From Sphingobacterium populi (GTDB taxonomy: Bacteria > Bacteroidota > Bacteroidia > Sphingobacteriales > Sphingobacteriaceae): a stretch of DNA of 64,000 nt. Under the pieces are notes generated by a model. That model was not told the DNA's origin. It did not search any database and saw only the letters and a list, made by a program, of their open reading frames with translations. Positions 34,446 to 43,182 of this stretch are shown one piece after another. The position numbers and the translations under genes were made by a program. The first letter of the stretch is position 1. Each line of letters starts with the position of its first letter. Location of the stretch: assembly GCF_001586775.1 (NCBI RefSeq), contig NZ_LQXS01000001.1, forward strand, positions 434,001 through 498,000, given 5' to 3'.

Positions 34446-34832
34446 TCAGAGCAAGGGTTTGGTATTGCTATTTCTATAAAAAGTTATTTTGGAGAGAAAC
34501 ATTGCGCCCATTCTTTCGCCACGCCATTTCGCTTCCTGTGCAACTTTTCCGCTAAAAAGACTATCGATTGTGTCGTGCCACAAAGAAATCCAACGATCAA
34601 AATGGATTTTTTCGACCGGGAGTGGTGCATGCACAGGGAATGGACTTCCGTGGTAAGTGTGTTCGTCCAGCAGTACGGTCTGCCAAAATCGGTACATTTT
34701 TTCTAAGTGTATGCTCCAATCATGCACGATATCCTTAAAAATAGGTCCAATTAGTTCATCATATTGCACCTTGCCATAAAAAGTATCTACTAGTTGACGA
34801 ATATCCGAGATGTTTTTTATATCCTGTTTCAC
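34446..34832 (-). CDS. Group III truncated haemoglobin
   Basis: The 128-residue cytoplasmic globin has the group III features: DTFYGKVQYDELIGPIF at the start, YRFWQTVLL in the middle, and HFDRWISLWHDTID, where the His of HFDRW (about 78) is the expected proximal haem ligand. Group III members bind O2, NO or H2O2; the role is usually protection or sensing and is not certain here. It is a monocistronic gene with no related neighbours. Confidence 0.92.
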   Translation of the reverse strand: MKQDIKNISDIRQLVDTFYGKVQYDELIGPIFKDIVHDWSIHLEKMYRFWQTVLLDEHTYHGSPFPVHAPLPVEKIHFDRWISLWHDTIDSLFSGKVAQEAKWRGERMGAMFLSKITFYRNSNTKPLL

Positions 34833-35029
34833 GGCTAACTTGTATTTGTTAGTACAAACCTACTTAAATCTGAGTGCTAGTGGTGTAATGTGATGGTCAG
34901 GTTTTGGTATTAATCCTAATTATTTATGTTCAAATAGCTACAGGGCATAGTATATAGTTTACCAGATCTCGGGCTGCGACGACTGAAACAAATAAAAATT
35001 TGGGAAGAAGTTGATTTTAGATTTATTTA

Positions 35030-35073
35030 TAAAAAACAAAGCCCTTTATATCGTGTTGATATAAAGGGCTTTG
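35030..35073 (-). terminator. Terminator of the tRNA-Gly/tRNA-Leu transcript
   Basis: A perfect inverted repeat, ACAAAGCCCTTTATATC (35036-35052) and its complement (35058-35074) around GTGTT, runs into the 3' end of tRNA-Leu. On the minus strand it is followed by a run of Ts (TTTTTTAT). Confidence 0.85.
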
Positions 35074-35158
35074 TACCTAGGGCGGGAATCGAACCCGCAC
35101 TCCTTTAACAGGAACAGGATTTTAAGTCCTGCGTGTCTACCAGTTTCACCACCTAGGC
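35074..35158 (-). tRNA. tRNA-Leu (anticodon UAA)
   Basis: The 85-nt RNA folds with acceptor GCCTAGG/CCTAGGT (G-U at 1-72), D-arm GGTGAAACTGGTAGACAC, anticodon stem CAGGA/TCCTG around CTTAAAA (anticodon TAA), a long variable arm typical of class II tRNA and a T-arm with GGTTCGATTCC. The discriminator is A. CCA is not encoded. It follows tRNA-Gly by 8 nt in one transcript. Confidence 0.97.
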
Positions 35159-35166
35159 AGGCATTG

Positions 35167-35239
<73 letters not shown>

Positions 35240-35250
35240 TTTTGGTGCTG

Positions 35251-35281
35251 CAAATATATAGGAATATTGCGGCTACGCAAA
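35251..35281 (-). promoter_or_regulatory. Promoter of the tRNA-Gly/tRNA-Leu operon
   Basis: On the minus strand TTTG (35278-35281), exactly 19 nt, then TATATTTG (35251-35258): a perfect match to the Bacteroidetes sigma-ABfr consensus. The -7 box ends 11 nt before the tRNA-Gly 5' end, so the leader is very short. Confidence 0.85.
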
Positions 35282-35346
35282 GGAAAAAATAAAAAAGTAC
35301 CGCTACTGCAGTACTTTGTTTGTTGTTTGTGTTGGGTAATAATGAT

Positions 35347-36093
35347 TTAGAAAGAAAATCCGGTCGATAACTTATAGAATGATTCTGAGTTTTCGGCGAT
35401 CTCACCAGTCTTCACGAAGTCTGCACCCGCCGACAACCGTACAAAGCTTGCAAATTTTGGAACATTGAACTGTACATACGGTCCAAGCCATTGGTAGTAA
35501 TCTAGTTTACCTCCGATATCATCTTTTGTTCTACGTAGATGTTCGAAATGTGCTCCAAACGAGAAAGCAGGACTTACTTTATATCCAGCATTTGCCCAGT
35601 AGTGCAAGTAAGCCAAAGTAGATCCGCCAGCAGGAGCTTTATTTACTAATGGTGCGTAGTAACCCGCATAGATTTCTGATTCAAATTTTGGGATGTCTAC
35701 ATTGAAGAAAACATTGGGTACAATACCGTCGCCGGCAATACCGCCAAGCTGTCCGTCGGCCGCACCTTTGGACAATAAGTTGCCAAATGTAAAGCCCAAG
35801 TTCGGATTCAAAGTAATTCCTTCACTCAAATAAAGGTTGACACCACCGCCAAACTCTGTCCAGTTGCCCCAAGCTGCGCCAGTACCTGCACCCCAGAAAA
35901 TACCATAAGTAGATAAGCCTACTTTGTCGCTTAACTTATATTCTAGCGTAAAATTTGGAGCAAAACCGAAAAATTGATCACTTGTAAGTCCAAATGTGGC
36001 GGTTGCGTCATTGGTTTGTGCTTGAATTGTAGTTAAGTTGGTAAATGCAATGATAATTGCGATTGTTTGAATAGTTTTTCTTAATGCATTCAT
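35347..36093 (-). CDS. Outer membrane beta-barrel protein, DUF6733-like
   Basis: The 248-residue protein has a signal peptide (cleavage near TIQAQ, residue 26). The rest alternates short amphipathic strands and Gly/Asn/Asp turns, for example WTEFGGGVNLYLSEGITLNPNLGFTFGN, and ends with an aromatic YKLSTGFSF, typical of a small outer-membrane barrel. I recognise the layout as that of the DUF6733 group; its function is not known. It is a single gene with a possible -7 box (TATATTTG, 36125-36132 on the minus strand) about 31 nt before the ATG. Confidence 0.78.
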   Translation of the reverse strand: MNALRKTIQTIAIIIAFTNLTTIQAQTNDATATFGLTSDQFFGFAPNFTLEYKLSDKVGLSTYGIFWGAGTGAAWGNWTEFGGGVNLYLSEGITLNPNLGFTFGNLLSKGAADGQLGGIAGDGIVPNVFFNVDIPKFESEIYAGYYAPLVNKAPAGGSTLAYLHYWANAGYKVSPAFSFGAHFEHLRRTKDDIGGKLDYYQWLGPYVQFNVPKFASFVRLSAGADFVKTGEIAENSESFYKLSTGFSF

Positions 36094-36465
36094 ATATTTT
36101 ATATTAAATTTATTGATTAATGACCAAATATATTTGAAATTTTCAACAAATCGTAATATAACATAAATTATTTATAATTTTTTAGCTTAAAAATGGTTTT
36201 TTAATTTGTTTAAGCTGTTAATTTTTGTCTATAAAATTGTTTTTTATGTATTTTCTTATGTTATCGTGATTATTTAAGTGCTTTTTAGGTGTTAAGTAGT
36301 TTTTGTAGTACTAATTCCATAATGTTATCACGTGTTTTATCATTCGTTGTTAATATTGGCGCCTTTTTAGGAAGCAATATTGGTGATTTTGAGTAAATAT
36401 TATGTTGTTGTATTTTTTTAGATTGTTCAAAAAAATGGTGAACTTCGTTTTTCAATTCATACTTT
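36094..36465. other. AT-rich intergenic region upstream of the MurF-Alr gene
   Basis: 372 nt, strongly AT-rich, divergent between the outer-membrane protein and murF-alr. Apart from the minus-strand -7 box at 36125-36132, I see two direct AATATTGG repeats (36352-36359 and 36376-36383) of no clear meaning and no gene. Confidence 0.5.
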
Positions 36466-38895
36466 ATGTATTTGGTTTCCGAAATCGCTGGTATTATAGC
36501 TGCAAAGAAGACTGTTGTCGCAGCCGATCTCGTTGTTACGGAGTTGGTTTATGATAGTCGGCAGGTGTACCAGGGCGAGAAATCTTTATTTTTTGCTATT
36601 ACAGCTTTGCGTGATGGTCATCGCTATATTGCGGCAGCATACGAACGAGGCGTACGCAGCTTTGTCGTATCGAAGGGCGATCTGGATGTATCTTTATTTT
36701 CTGCCGCCAATTTTCTTTGGGTTGAAAATGTCATCACTGCTTTGCAGGCTTTGGCTACACATCAAAGAGATCGATTCCATGCTCCAATTATTGGGATTAC
36801 AGGAAGCAATGGCAAAACGATTGTAAAAGAATGGCTCTATCAATTGCTATCGCCCGAAAGGAACGTTTATCAAAGTCCTAAAAGTTATAATTCGCAGTTG
36901 GGTGTTGCACTTTCGCTATGGTCACTGAGTGATCAGTACGATATTGCGCTCATTGAAGCGGGTATAAGCCAAGAAGGCGAAATGCAGCGTTTAGCGGATA
37001 TGATTAGGCCTGATATAGGTGTGCTTACAAATATCGGGGTGGCACATGCAGATGGTTTCTTAAGTAAGCAAGCGAAATTGCAGGAGAAATTGAAACTGTT
37101 TCAAAAAAGTGAAGTGCTCATCTTTCCGACGCGATATATGCTGGGTGATCAGCAACTTTCAGTTGCCTCGCCACTATCGTGGGGCTCTGAGTCGAGCAAT
37201 CATTGGCAAATTTTAAACATCGAAGTTGGGACCACCGAAAGTGAGGTACTATTGTCCGAACAGAAAGAGCAGATATCCCTAATCTTGCCATTTGTAGATC
37301 AGGCATCTATAGAAAACTGTCTTAGTTGCGTATTTGTCATGCGTCGATTGGCTTATGATTGGACGACTATTGCGCATCGTATACGCAATCTGGAAGCAGT
37401 AGAAATGCGTTTGCAGTTGAAGTCTGGTATTAATAACTGTTCGGTGATCGACGATTCGTATTCCAATGATTTGGGTGCGCTTAAGATTGCTTTAGATTTT
37501 TTAGAACGCCAGCATCAGCATCCGAAAAAAACATTGATTCTATCAGAGATCATGGGGTTGCCCGATGCTCCCAAATATGGAGAGAAGCTTCGTGAGTTGC
37601 TTTCTGCATATACGCTAAATCGGCTTATATGGGTTGGTAAGGCAATCAAAGTGCTAGACAATTTGGATTGCGAAGTGTTAACTTTTTCGGATAAAGAAGA
37701 TCTGGATAGGCACTGGCCCACACTGGTATTTTCTGATGAAACCATTTTAGTAAAGGGCGGACGGACATATCATTTCGAAACCATCGTGAAGCGCCTCACG
37801 GCGAAATCACATGGTACCGTGTTGGAGATTAACTTGAATGCGATTGAGCATAACTTAAAACAGTATCGCACGCTTTTACCGCCAAATGTAAAACTCATGG
37901 CGATGGTCAAGGCATTTTCATATGGAAGCGGTAGTTTTGAAGTTGCCAATATGTTGCAATACAATGCCGTGGATTACCTCACCGTTGCTTTTGTTGATGA
38001 AGGTGTAGAACTACGGCAAGGTGGTATTTCTTTGCCCATCATGGTATTAAGCCCTGATGAATCTACTTTTGATCGACTGGTTGGTCATCATCTCGAGCCA
38101 GAGATATATAGCTTTCGCATCTTAAAGGCATTTACGCGCTATCTTGAGGAAAGAAAAATTGTCGATTACCCTATACATATAAAATTGGATACGGGGATGC
38201 ATCGCTTGGGTTTTTTAATTCCTGAATTGCCAGAACTTATAGCAGAATTACATGCCAATAAATCGGTAAAGGTGAGTTCAATATTTTCACATCTGGTCGC
38301 CGCAGGCAGTAGCAAGCAAGCTGCATTTACGGAGCAACAAATTGCTACATATGAAACGGCAGTCGCGACGCTAGAACAAGAGCTCGGATACGACGTCATA
38401 AAGCATTTGTGCAATACCGCAGGCATTGTACGTTGGCCATCCGCATACTTTGATATGGTACGATTGGGCATAGGTTTGTATGGTGTAGATCTAAACGCCA
38501 GCGGACTCGATATCTGGTCTACTAGTCAGCTGAAAACGACAATAACGCAGATCAAGAGTCTGAAAAAAGACGATACCGTGGGTTATGATCGGCGTGGCGT
38601 GCTGCAAAGAGATGGGCAGATTGCAACTGTTAAGATCGGATATGCAGACGGATATGATCGACGTTTTGGCAATGGAGTGGGATATATGATGATTCGCGGA
38701 CAGGTTGTCCGTACGATTGGCAATATCTGCATGGATATGTGTATGCTGGATGTGACTGGTTTAGCTGTAGCGGAAGGGGATGAGGTACTCGTTTTTCCAG
38801 ATATAACTGAGATGGCGCGCTCAATCGGTGCGATTCCATACGAATTATTAGTAAATATATCGGCGCGCGTTAAGCGTGTTTATTATTATCAATAA
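36466..38895 (+). CDS. murF-alr: Bifunctional MurF (UDP-MurNAc-tripeptide:D-Ala-D-Ala ligase) and alanine racemase
   Basis: One 809-residue cytoplasmic protein joins two consecutive steps of peptidoglycan precursor synthesis: alanine racemase makes D-Ala, and MurF adds D-Ala-D-Ala to the UDP-MurNAc-tripeptide. Residues about 1-440 are MurF with the P-loop GSNGKT (113-118), SYNSQLGVALSLWSL and the DDSYSND block. Residues about 445-809 are alanine racemase with the PLP-binding Lys482 (MVKAFSYGSG) and catalytic Tyr707 (GYDRRG), plus GNICMDMCMLDVT. The fusion is usual in Bacteroidota. The ATG at 36466 is well placed. DUF502 follows after 6 nt. Confidence 0.95.
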   Translation: MYLVSEIAGIIAAKKTVVAADLVVTELVYDSRQVYQGEKSLFFAITALRDGHRYIAAAYERGVRSFVVSKGDLDVSLFSAANFLWVENVITALQALATHQRDRFHAPIIGITGSNGKTIVKEWLYQLLSPERNVYQSPKSYNSQLGVALSLWSLSDQYDIALIEAGISQEGEMQRLADMIRPDIGVLTNIGVAHADGFLSKQAKLQEKLKLFQKSEVLIFPTRYMLGDQQLSVASPLSWGSESSNHWQILNIEVGTTESEVLLSEQKEQISLILPFVDQASIENCLSCVFVMRRLAYDWTTIAHRIRNLEAVEMRLQLKSGINNCSVIDDSYSNDLGALKIALDFLERQHQHPKKTLILSEIMGLPDAPKYGEKLRELLSAYTLNRLIWVGKAIKVLDNLDCEVLTFSDKEDLDRHWPTLVFSDETILVKGGRTYHFETIVKRLTAKSHGTVLEINLNAIEHNLKQYRTLLPPNVKLMAMVKAFSYGSGSFEVANMLQYNAVDYLTVAFVDEGVELRQGGISLPIMVLSPDESTFDRLVGHHLEPEIYSFRILKAFTRYLEERKIVDYPIHIKLDTGMHRLGFLIPELPELIAELHANKSVKVSSIFSHLVAAGSSKQAAFTEQQIATYETAVATLEQELGYDVIKHLCNTAGIVRWPSAYFDMVRLGIGLYGVDLNASGLDIWSTSQLKTTITQIKSLKKDDTVGYDRRGVLQRDGQIATVKIGYADGYDRRFGNGVGYMMIRGQVVRTIGNICMDMCMLDVTGLAVAEGDEVLVFPDITEMARSIGAIPYELLVNISARVKRVYYYQ

Positions 38896-38901
38896 CATAC
38901 T

Positions 38902-39495
38902 ATGTTTAAAAAATTTTTTCAACGGTTTTTGTATTACCTGATCAAAGGTACATTAGTGGTGATTCCGGTGGCAGGAGCAGTGTTTTTGATTATATGGCTA
39001 GTAGCGACATTAGACAATGCATTGAACTTAACGCATCTGATAGAGGACGAAAATGGCGCGCCTCGGTATATTCCAGGTATGGGCATCGTTACCGTAATTG
39101 TGGTGCTCGTATTGGTCGGTTTTGTGTTTACGACTTTAGTCACTGTTCCTATTCAACAATGGATGGCAAGGATGGTAAATCGCATTCCTATTTTTAATAC
39201 CTTGTATTCATCCATTAAGGATTTTACAGAAGCCTTTGTCGGCGATGCAAAAAAATTCAATGAGCCAGTGCTGGTAGAAATTAACGAAACAGGACTGAAG
39301 AAAATCGGTTTTTTGACCCAACGCAACCTAAAAGCCATTCATTTGGAAGGTGAGGTGCTAGTGTATTTTCCATATTCCTATTCTTTTGCCGGGCAGGTGG
39401 TGGTCGTAAAAGCGGAGCGCGTTTCTAAATTACATATGTCGGCTACCGAAGCAATGAAGCTCGTGGTGTCTGGTGGGGTAAGTAGTTTGGATTAA
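38902..39495 (+). CDS. DUF502-family membrane protein
   Basis: The 197-residue protein has two transmembrane helices (about 10-35 and 60-85) followed by a soluble part with the family's IPIFNTLYSSIKDFTEAF and VYFPYSYSFAGQVVVV blocks. DUF502 proteins are widespread in bacteria and of unknown role; location next to cell-wall genes is the only hint. It lies between murF-alr (6 nt) and the LytS-like gene (22 nt), probably in one operon. Confidence 0.88.
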   Translation: MFKKFFQRFLYYLIKGTLVVIPVAGAVFLIIWLVATLDNALNLTHLIEDENGAPRYIPGMGIVTVIVVLVLVGFVFTTLVTVPIQQWMARMVNRIPIFNTLYSSIKDFTEAFVGDAKKFNEPVLVEINETGLKKIGFLTQRNLKAIHLEGEVLVYFPYSYSFAGQVVVVKAERVSKLHMSATEAMKLVVSGGVSSLD

Positions 39496-39517
39496 CAGCT
39501 TCTAAAACGGTGTAAAC

Positions 39518-40111
39518 ATGAGCAAACTAATAGATCGTATTTTTGGAAATAAAACAGAAGTGGATGTTGTGAGGATGGAGTTGCAGGCCAAACTCAGTTT
39601 TCAGCACTGTCAGACAGATGCATCGCTGCTTCTCCGTTATGCCCACGCTGATCGCTTGGCCGAGTTAACCAACTATCAGCGAGAAATACTTAATAGCTCT
39701 ATGTATACGCCTTGGCACGTGGCAAAAGAAATTGACATGTTGCAACGGTACGTAGAGCTCACCCAAGCAATAATGGGAGAAGAATTCTATTTGCAGTTTA
39801 ATGCCAAGGTATCGGATGATGCAGCGATGATTGAACCACTCATTCTGTTTCCACTGATTCAAAATGCCATCAAAAACGGCTATGCTTCGATGGCTAAGTT
39901 TCCAATCAAAGTGCGTGTCAGTGCGTCTGAAGGTGGTATCTTATTAGAAGTGAGCAATCGGGTAAACCATTATGTGGAGAACCAAGGCGAAGATGATATC
40001 ATTACCTATTATCGCGAACGCTTACAGCTTTTTCATCCGGACAGGCACGAACTGTTTGTCAACAGCAATTCTCAAACCTTTAAAGCAACACTTTTCCTCA
40101 AATACCAATAG
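39518..40111 (+). CDS. Degenerate LytS/YehU-type histidine kinase core without sensor
   Basis: The 197-residue soluble protein aligns by eye with the His_kinase plus HATPase part of LytS/YehU kinases. LQAKLSFQHCQTDASLL (about 22-38) corresponds to the LKAQINPHFLFNSLN phosphoacceptor box, but the histidine is shifted by one (His30) and NP.FLFN is lost. EIDMLQRYVELTQAIMGEEF and the N-box PLILFPLIQNAIKNG (about 109-123) are well kept. The G1 DNG box is replaced by LEVSNRV and the GLGLxN box is absent, while the terminal RERLQLF...ATLFLKY is present. It has no sensor or membrane domain. It may be a non-catalytic adaptor; a true kinase function seems unlikely. Function unknown. Confidence 0.6.
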   Translation: MSKLIDRIFGNKTEVDVVRMELQAKLSFQHCQTDASLLLRYAHADRLAELTNYQREILNSSMYTPWHVAKEIDMLQRYVELTQAIMGEEFYLQFNAKVSDDAAMIEPLILFPLIQNAIKNGYASMAKFPIKVRVSASEGGILLEVSNRVNHYVENQGEDDIITYYRERLQLFHPDRHELFVNSNSQTFKATLFLKYQ

Positions 40112-40118
40112 TCTAAAG

Positions 40119-40964
40119 CTACTCCTCGTGGTATACAATAATAGGTACCTTGGTATGAAACGTTAGGTTATGAGTCGTACTATCCTTAAATAATCTGTCA
40201 AAGAAATTGCGGTTTCTTTTGATGACGGCGAGCATATCAACATTGTTGTCTAATATATAATTTGTTATAGTATGTTCTACAGTTTCTACTTTATCCAAAA
40301 GTTTAAATTGCACGACATACTTTTTATGATCTTCATGCCATTGTTCCATGTGCCGGCCTACCTTCGTAAGGTCCGAGTTAGAAACGACATGAATGCAGGT
40401 CGTTTCTGCACCAACTTCCTTTGCCATAATCAATGCTTCTCGTAAGGCTGTCTTGTCAGACTCGCGAAATAAAGTCGTGAAAACGACACGATTGATACCG
40501 CAAAAGCGGGCATGTGGCGGAACTGCAATCACGGGAGTCTTGACAGAATTAATTACGGAGACCGTATTTGATCCGATTATACGATCCAAAAAGCCAGATT
40601 GGCCATGTGTTCCCATCACGATGAGGTGAAATTTTTGTTTCATTGAAAGCTCTCGCACGACAGAAGCGACAGGGCCTTCTTCGAGTAGAAAGGTTATACG
40701 GTGCTCCGGGAATCCATAATCCATGGCCAATTGCATCAGACGAGGCGTGTTGTTCAGAAATTTCTCTCGCTCTGTGCTTTCTACATTGGCGTACATTTCT
40801 CCTAGAATATCGGGTTGGCCCGGATGTACTGATGCAAATACGGGCGACATGTAACTGTGCAAAACCTTGACATTTGCGTCGACAAACTTTGCTAAATGTA
40901 GTGCATATATAAAAGCATTATCAGCCAGTTCCGAAAAGTCAGTTGGGAATAATATGGTTCTCAT
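40119..40964 (-). CDS. Universal stress protein, two tandem Usp domains
   Basis: The 281-residue cytoplasmic protein starts with the Usp opening TILFPTDFSELADNAFIYALHLA. The first domain ends with the ATP-binding pattern MGTHGQSGFLDRIIGSNTVSVI (about 118-139), the G-2x-G-9x-G(S/T) motif. The second domain (about 160-281) is weaker and lacks the full nucleotide motif (AVIKRNRNFFDRLF). Tandem Usp proteins usually respond to stress or growth arrest. It is convergent with the LytS-like gene, 7 nt apart. Confidence 0.9.
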   Translation of the reverse strand: MRTILFPTDFSELADNAFIYALHLAKFVDANVKVLHSYMSPVFASVHPGQPDILGEMYANVESTEREKFLNNTPRLMQLAMDYGFPEHRITFLLEEGPVASVVRELSMKQKFHLIVMGTHGQSGFLDRIIGSNTVSVINSVKTPVIAVPPHARFCGINRVVFTTLFRESDKTALREALIMAKEVGAETTCIHVVSNSDLTKVGRHMEQWHEDHKKYVVQFKLLDKVETVEHTITNYILDNNVDMLAVIKRNRNFFDRLFKDSTTHNLTFHTKVPIIVYHEE

Positions 40965-41202
40965 ATGAAGCGATTTATAAATGTTATCTTAAATTTACAT
41001 TATTTTTCGTTTTTAACCGCGGGTCTTGCAAAGACTTTCATAATTACTTATGATTGTAGCGCCAAACATGCTTTGATCGTTATGCTTTATAGATGAATAT
41101 GCAATCAACAGAATCTGTACAAGCGGAGAAGTAAAAATCAAAGAATAGACGGAACTAAAAGATATTGATTTAGGTCGCTTGGAAATTATACAGAAATACG
41201 TC

Positions 41203-41787
41203 ATGCGTAAGCATCCGCCGACTTTAAGAGTCGCGCTGGAGAGGTGTGTAGCGTCCGAATCGGAGTTGAGTAAAGCATTTATCTATAAAAAGTACTATGG
41301 CTATATAAAGGCGGTGGTTTTGCGCTATGTAAAGGTAGATGTGGAATCAGAAGAAGTTATAAACGAAAGCTTTGTCAAAGTATTTCGGAAATTGCACAGC
41401 TTTGAGCAGCATGCTGACGATGAAGTTCTTGAAAAAACGTTTAGATCATGGATGGCTCGTATATCAGTAAATACGGCAATTGATATGTTACGCGTAAAAA
41501 AGCAGATGCAATTTATCGACGATGAAGAAGATACAGAGATCGGGAATTTATCGGTCAGTATGGCATCTAATTTAGAAGCGAACGACATTTTAAAATTATT
41601 AGATGATTTGCCATCTGTTCAAAAAGCAATATTTAATTTGTATGAAATAGAAGGCTACTCGCATGAAGAAATTAGTAAGATGCTCGATATACCCGAAAGT
41701 ACATCAAGAACTTATCTTACAAGAGCTAAACAAAAGCTTCGTGCACTGTATAATAAATTTATGGATCAGGAAAATATAAAATCCTAG
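41203..41787 (+). CDS. ECF-type RNA polymerase sigma factor
   Basis: The protein of about 194 residues has the sigma2 region (FIYKKYYGYIKAVVLRYVKV, SEEVINESFVKVFRKLHSF and FRSWMARISVNTAIDMLR) and the sigma4 helix-turn-helix (LPSVQKAIFNLYEIEGYSHEEISKMLDIPESTSRTYLTRAKQKL). The ATG at 41203 is a better start than the TTG at 41179. It directs polymerase to a small regulon. The next gene, 13 nt downstream, has a cytoplasmic segment, one TM helix and a beta-barrel and is the probable anti-sigma or sensor partner. Confidence 0.92.
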   Translation: MRKHPPTLRVALERCVASESELSKAFIYKKYYGYIKAVVLRYVKVDVESEEVINESFVKVFRKLHSFEQHADDEVLEKTFRSWMARISVNTAIDMLRVKKQMQFIDDEEDTEIGNLSVSMASNLEANDILKLLDDLPSVQKAIFNLYEIEGYSHEEISKMLDIPESTSRTYLTRAKQKLRALYNKFMDQENIKS

Positions 41788-41800
41788 TTTCGGGTTGAAC

Positions 41801-42472
41801 ATGAAGGAAAAGAATAACAGTCAGGAAAAGGACATTGTTGACCGTATCGTAGACCAGCTCAAAGCGACTGAAGAGTTGCCATATCAAGATGGTGCTTGGG
41901 AACGCTTTCGAGCAGATCATTTACCAAAAACTGTACGTAAGCGTATCGTGCCCATTTGGATGAGTAGCGCTGCTGCTTGTGTGGCACTTGCTGTGCTTGG
42001 TTTTTGGTATTTTAGTCCCGACGAAACTGATCTGTCTCAACCTACTTTCACTTCTATATCTACCCAGCAGCCAGCAACTTCCAACGTGGATAAGTTGAAA
42101 AGTGATGAGGTGCACAATCAGCTTTCTGGGAGTTCGGAAGAGCTTCAACCACAATTAGATATACATTATAATTCCATTTCTGGCGCAGATCAAAACAATC
42201 GCTTGTCTGCCGTCCATGTGGCCAAATCATGGATGATAAAATTTCAGCCTACATTGTCTGCCGCATCTACAGATATTCACAATACGATTAAATCATCGGG
42301 CAAGAAGTTATATTTTTATCCAGATGCCGATGAAGCCGAAGTCGTGAAGCGCTCAGAACGCACTTTTCCATCCGTTTTTGCTGATAATAAAGCAACATCT
42401 ACTGCTACGATGCAAGAAGTAGTAGGAGAAAGCAAGCGTTTTAGCTCAATGATAAATTTGATTTTGGCGTAG
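41801..42472 (+). CDS. Sigma-factor partner, N-terminal half: cytoplasmic segment, TM helix, periplasmic linker (frameshifted)
   Basis: From the ATG at 41801, residues 1-48 are cytoplasmic and charged with the recognisable YQDGAWERF segment, residues 50-71 are a transmembrane helix, and the rest is a Ser/Thr/Gln-rich periplasmic linker. The reading frame ends at 42472, but the last codons (SSMINLILA) look out of frame. In the next frame the sequence LNDKFDFGVVVAP continues into a beta-barrel, so the true gene spans 41801-43137 (about 445 residues) with one base missing near 42430-42445. In Bacteroidota such TM-linker-barrel proteins commonly follow ECF sigma genes. Confidence 0.72.
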   Translation: MKEKNNSQEKDIVDRIVDQLKATEELPYQDGAWERFRADHLPKTVRKRIVPIWMSSAAACVALAVLGFWYFSPDETDLSQPTFTSISTQQPATSNVDKLKSDEVHNQLSGSSEELQPQLDIHYNSISGADQNNRLSAVHVAKSWMIKFQPTLSAASTDIHNTIKSSGKKLYFYPDADEAEVVKRSERTFPSVFADNKATSTATMQEVVGESKRFSSMINLILA

Positions 42473-43137
42473 TTGTAGCACCTTCATCTACAGATCAGCG
42501 GGTTAATTTTGGTGGAGGACTGATGCTCTCTTACAATGTCACGAAACAGTTGAGCGTGCGAACCGGTGCATCCTTTCAACAATATGAAGTTGGTACTTTA
42601 CGTGATCCTTCACAAATAGCTTCTATGGAAGTGGCAGCTTCGCCTGATCGGCCTTTACAAACGGATGTAGGTATGGCAGGTAGTAGTTTGATGGCTCGCG
42701 TTCCGCTCATTCCTAATGTAAATGCAATAACAGGAATGGTGCGTACTATCGATATTCCGCTCGAAGCTAAATATTCTTTTTATAAAGGCTTGTACGCAGG
42801 TGCAGGTATTTCATATGCTACTGTACTAGGCCAGCAACGATTTGCACATTATATCGAAAATGTAAACGCTAACCCGTATGGCGCGGGGCTGCCAAGTAAT
42901 GAAAGTGAAATGCGTGCAGCCGTACAACCAGTTGTTCGTACGATGGAATCAGCCAATACCAATGTCAATTCTTCTGGTTTTGGGGGCTTTGTAAACATGT
43001 CCGTCGGTAAGGAAATGAAGCTCAAGCGTGGTCCTTCTGTATCTTTAGAACCTTATGTAAAGTTGCCTGTCGGTAGTTTCAAAAGAGCAGATATGAATTA
43101 TACCAATGGTGGTTTGCGTATTATCACCAATTTCTAA
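42445..43137 (+). pseudogene. Outer membrane beta-barrel half of the sigma-factor partner (separated by frameshift)
   Basis: The frame is open from 42445, right after an in-frame TAG at 42442. It begins LNDKFDFGVVVAPSSTDQ and runs as a PorT-like barrel: GGGLMLSYNVTKQLSVRTGA, a loop, IPLEAKYSFYKGLYAGAGISYA, SVGKEMKLKRGPSVSLEPYVKL and a final GGLRIITNF with terminal Phe. The first ATG, at 42523, lies within the first strand pair, so it is not a natural start. It is the C-terminal half of the preceding protein. Whether the break is real or a sequence error is open. Confidence 0.72.
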
Positions 43138-43182
43138 GATTTTGGATAAAACGTTACAGTGTTAGAAGGTATTTGTAGCGTT

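Noticed and set aside
36352..36383. Two AATATTGG direct repeats upstream of murF-alr
   Set aside because: They are short, AT-rich and 24 bp apart without other support; likely chance in this composition.
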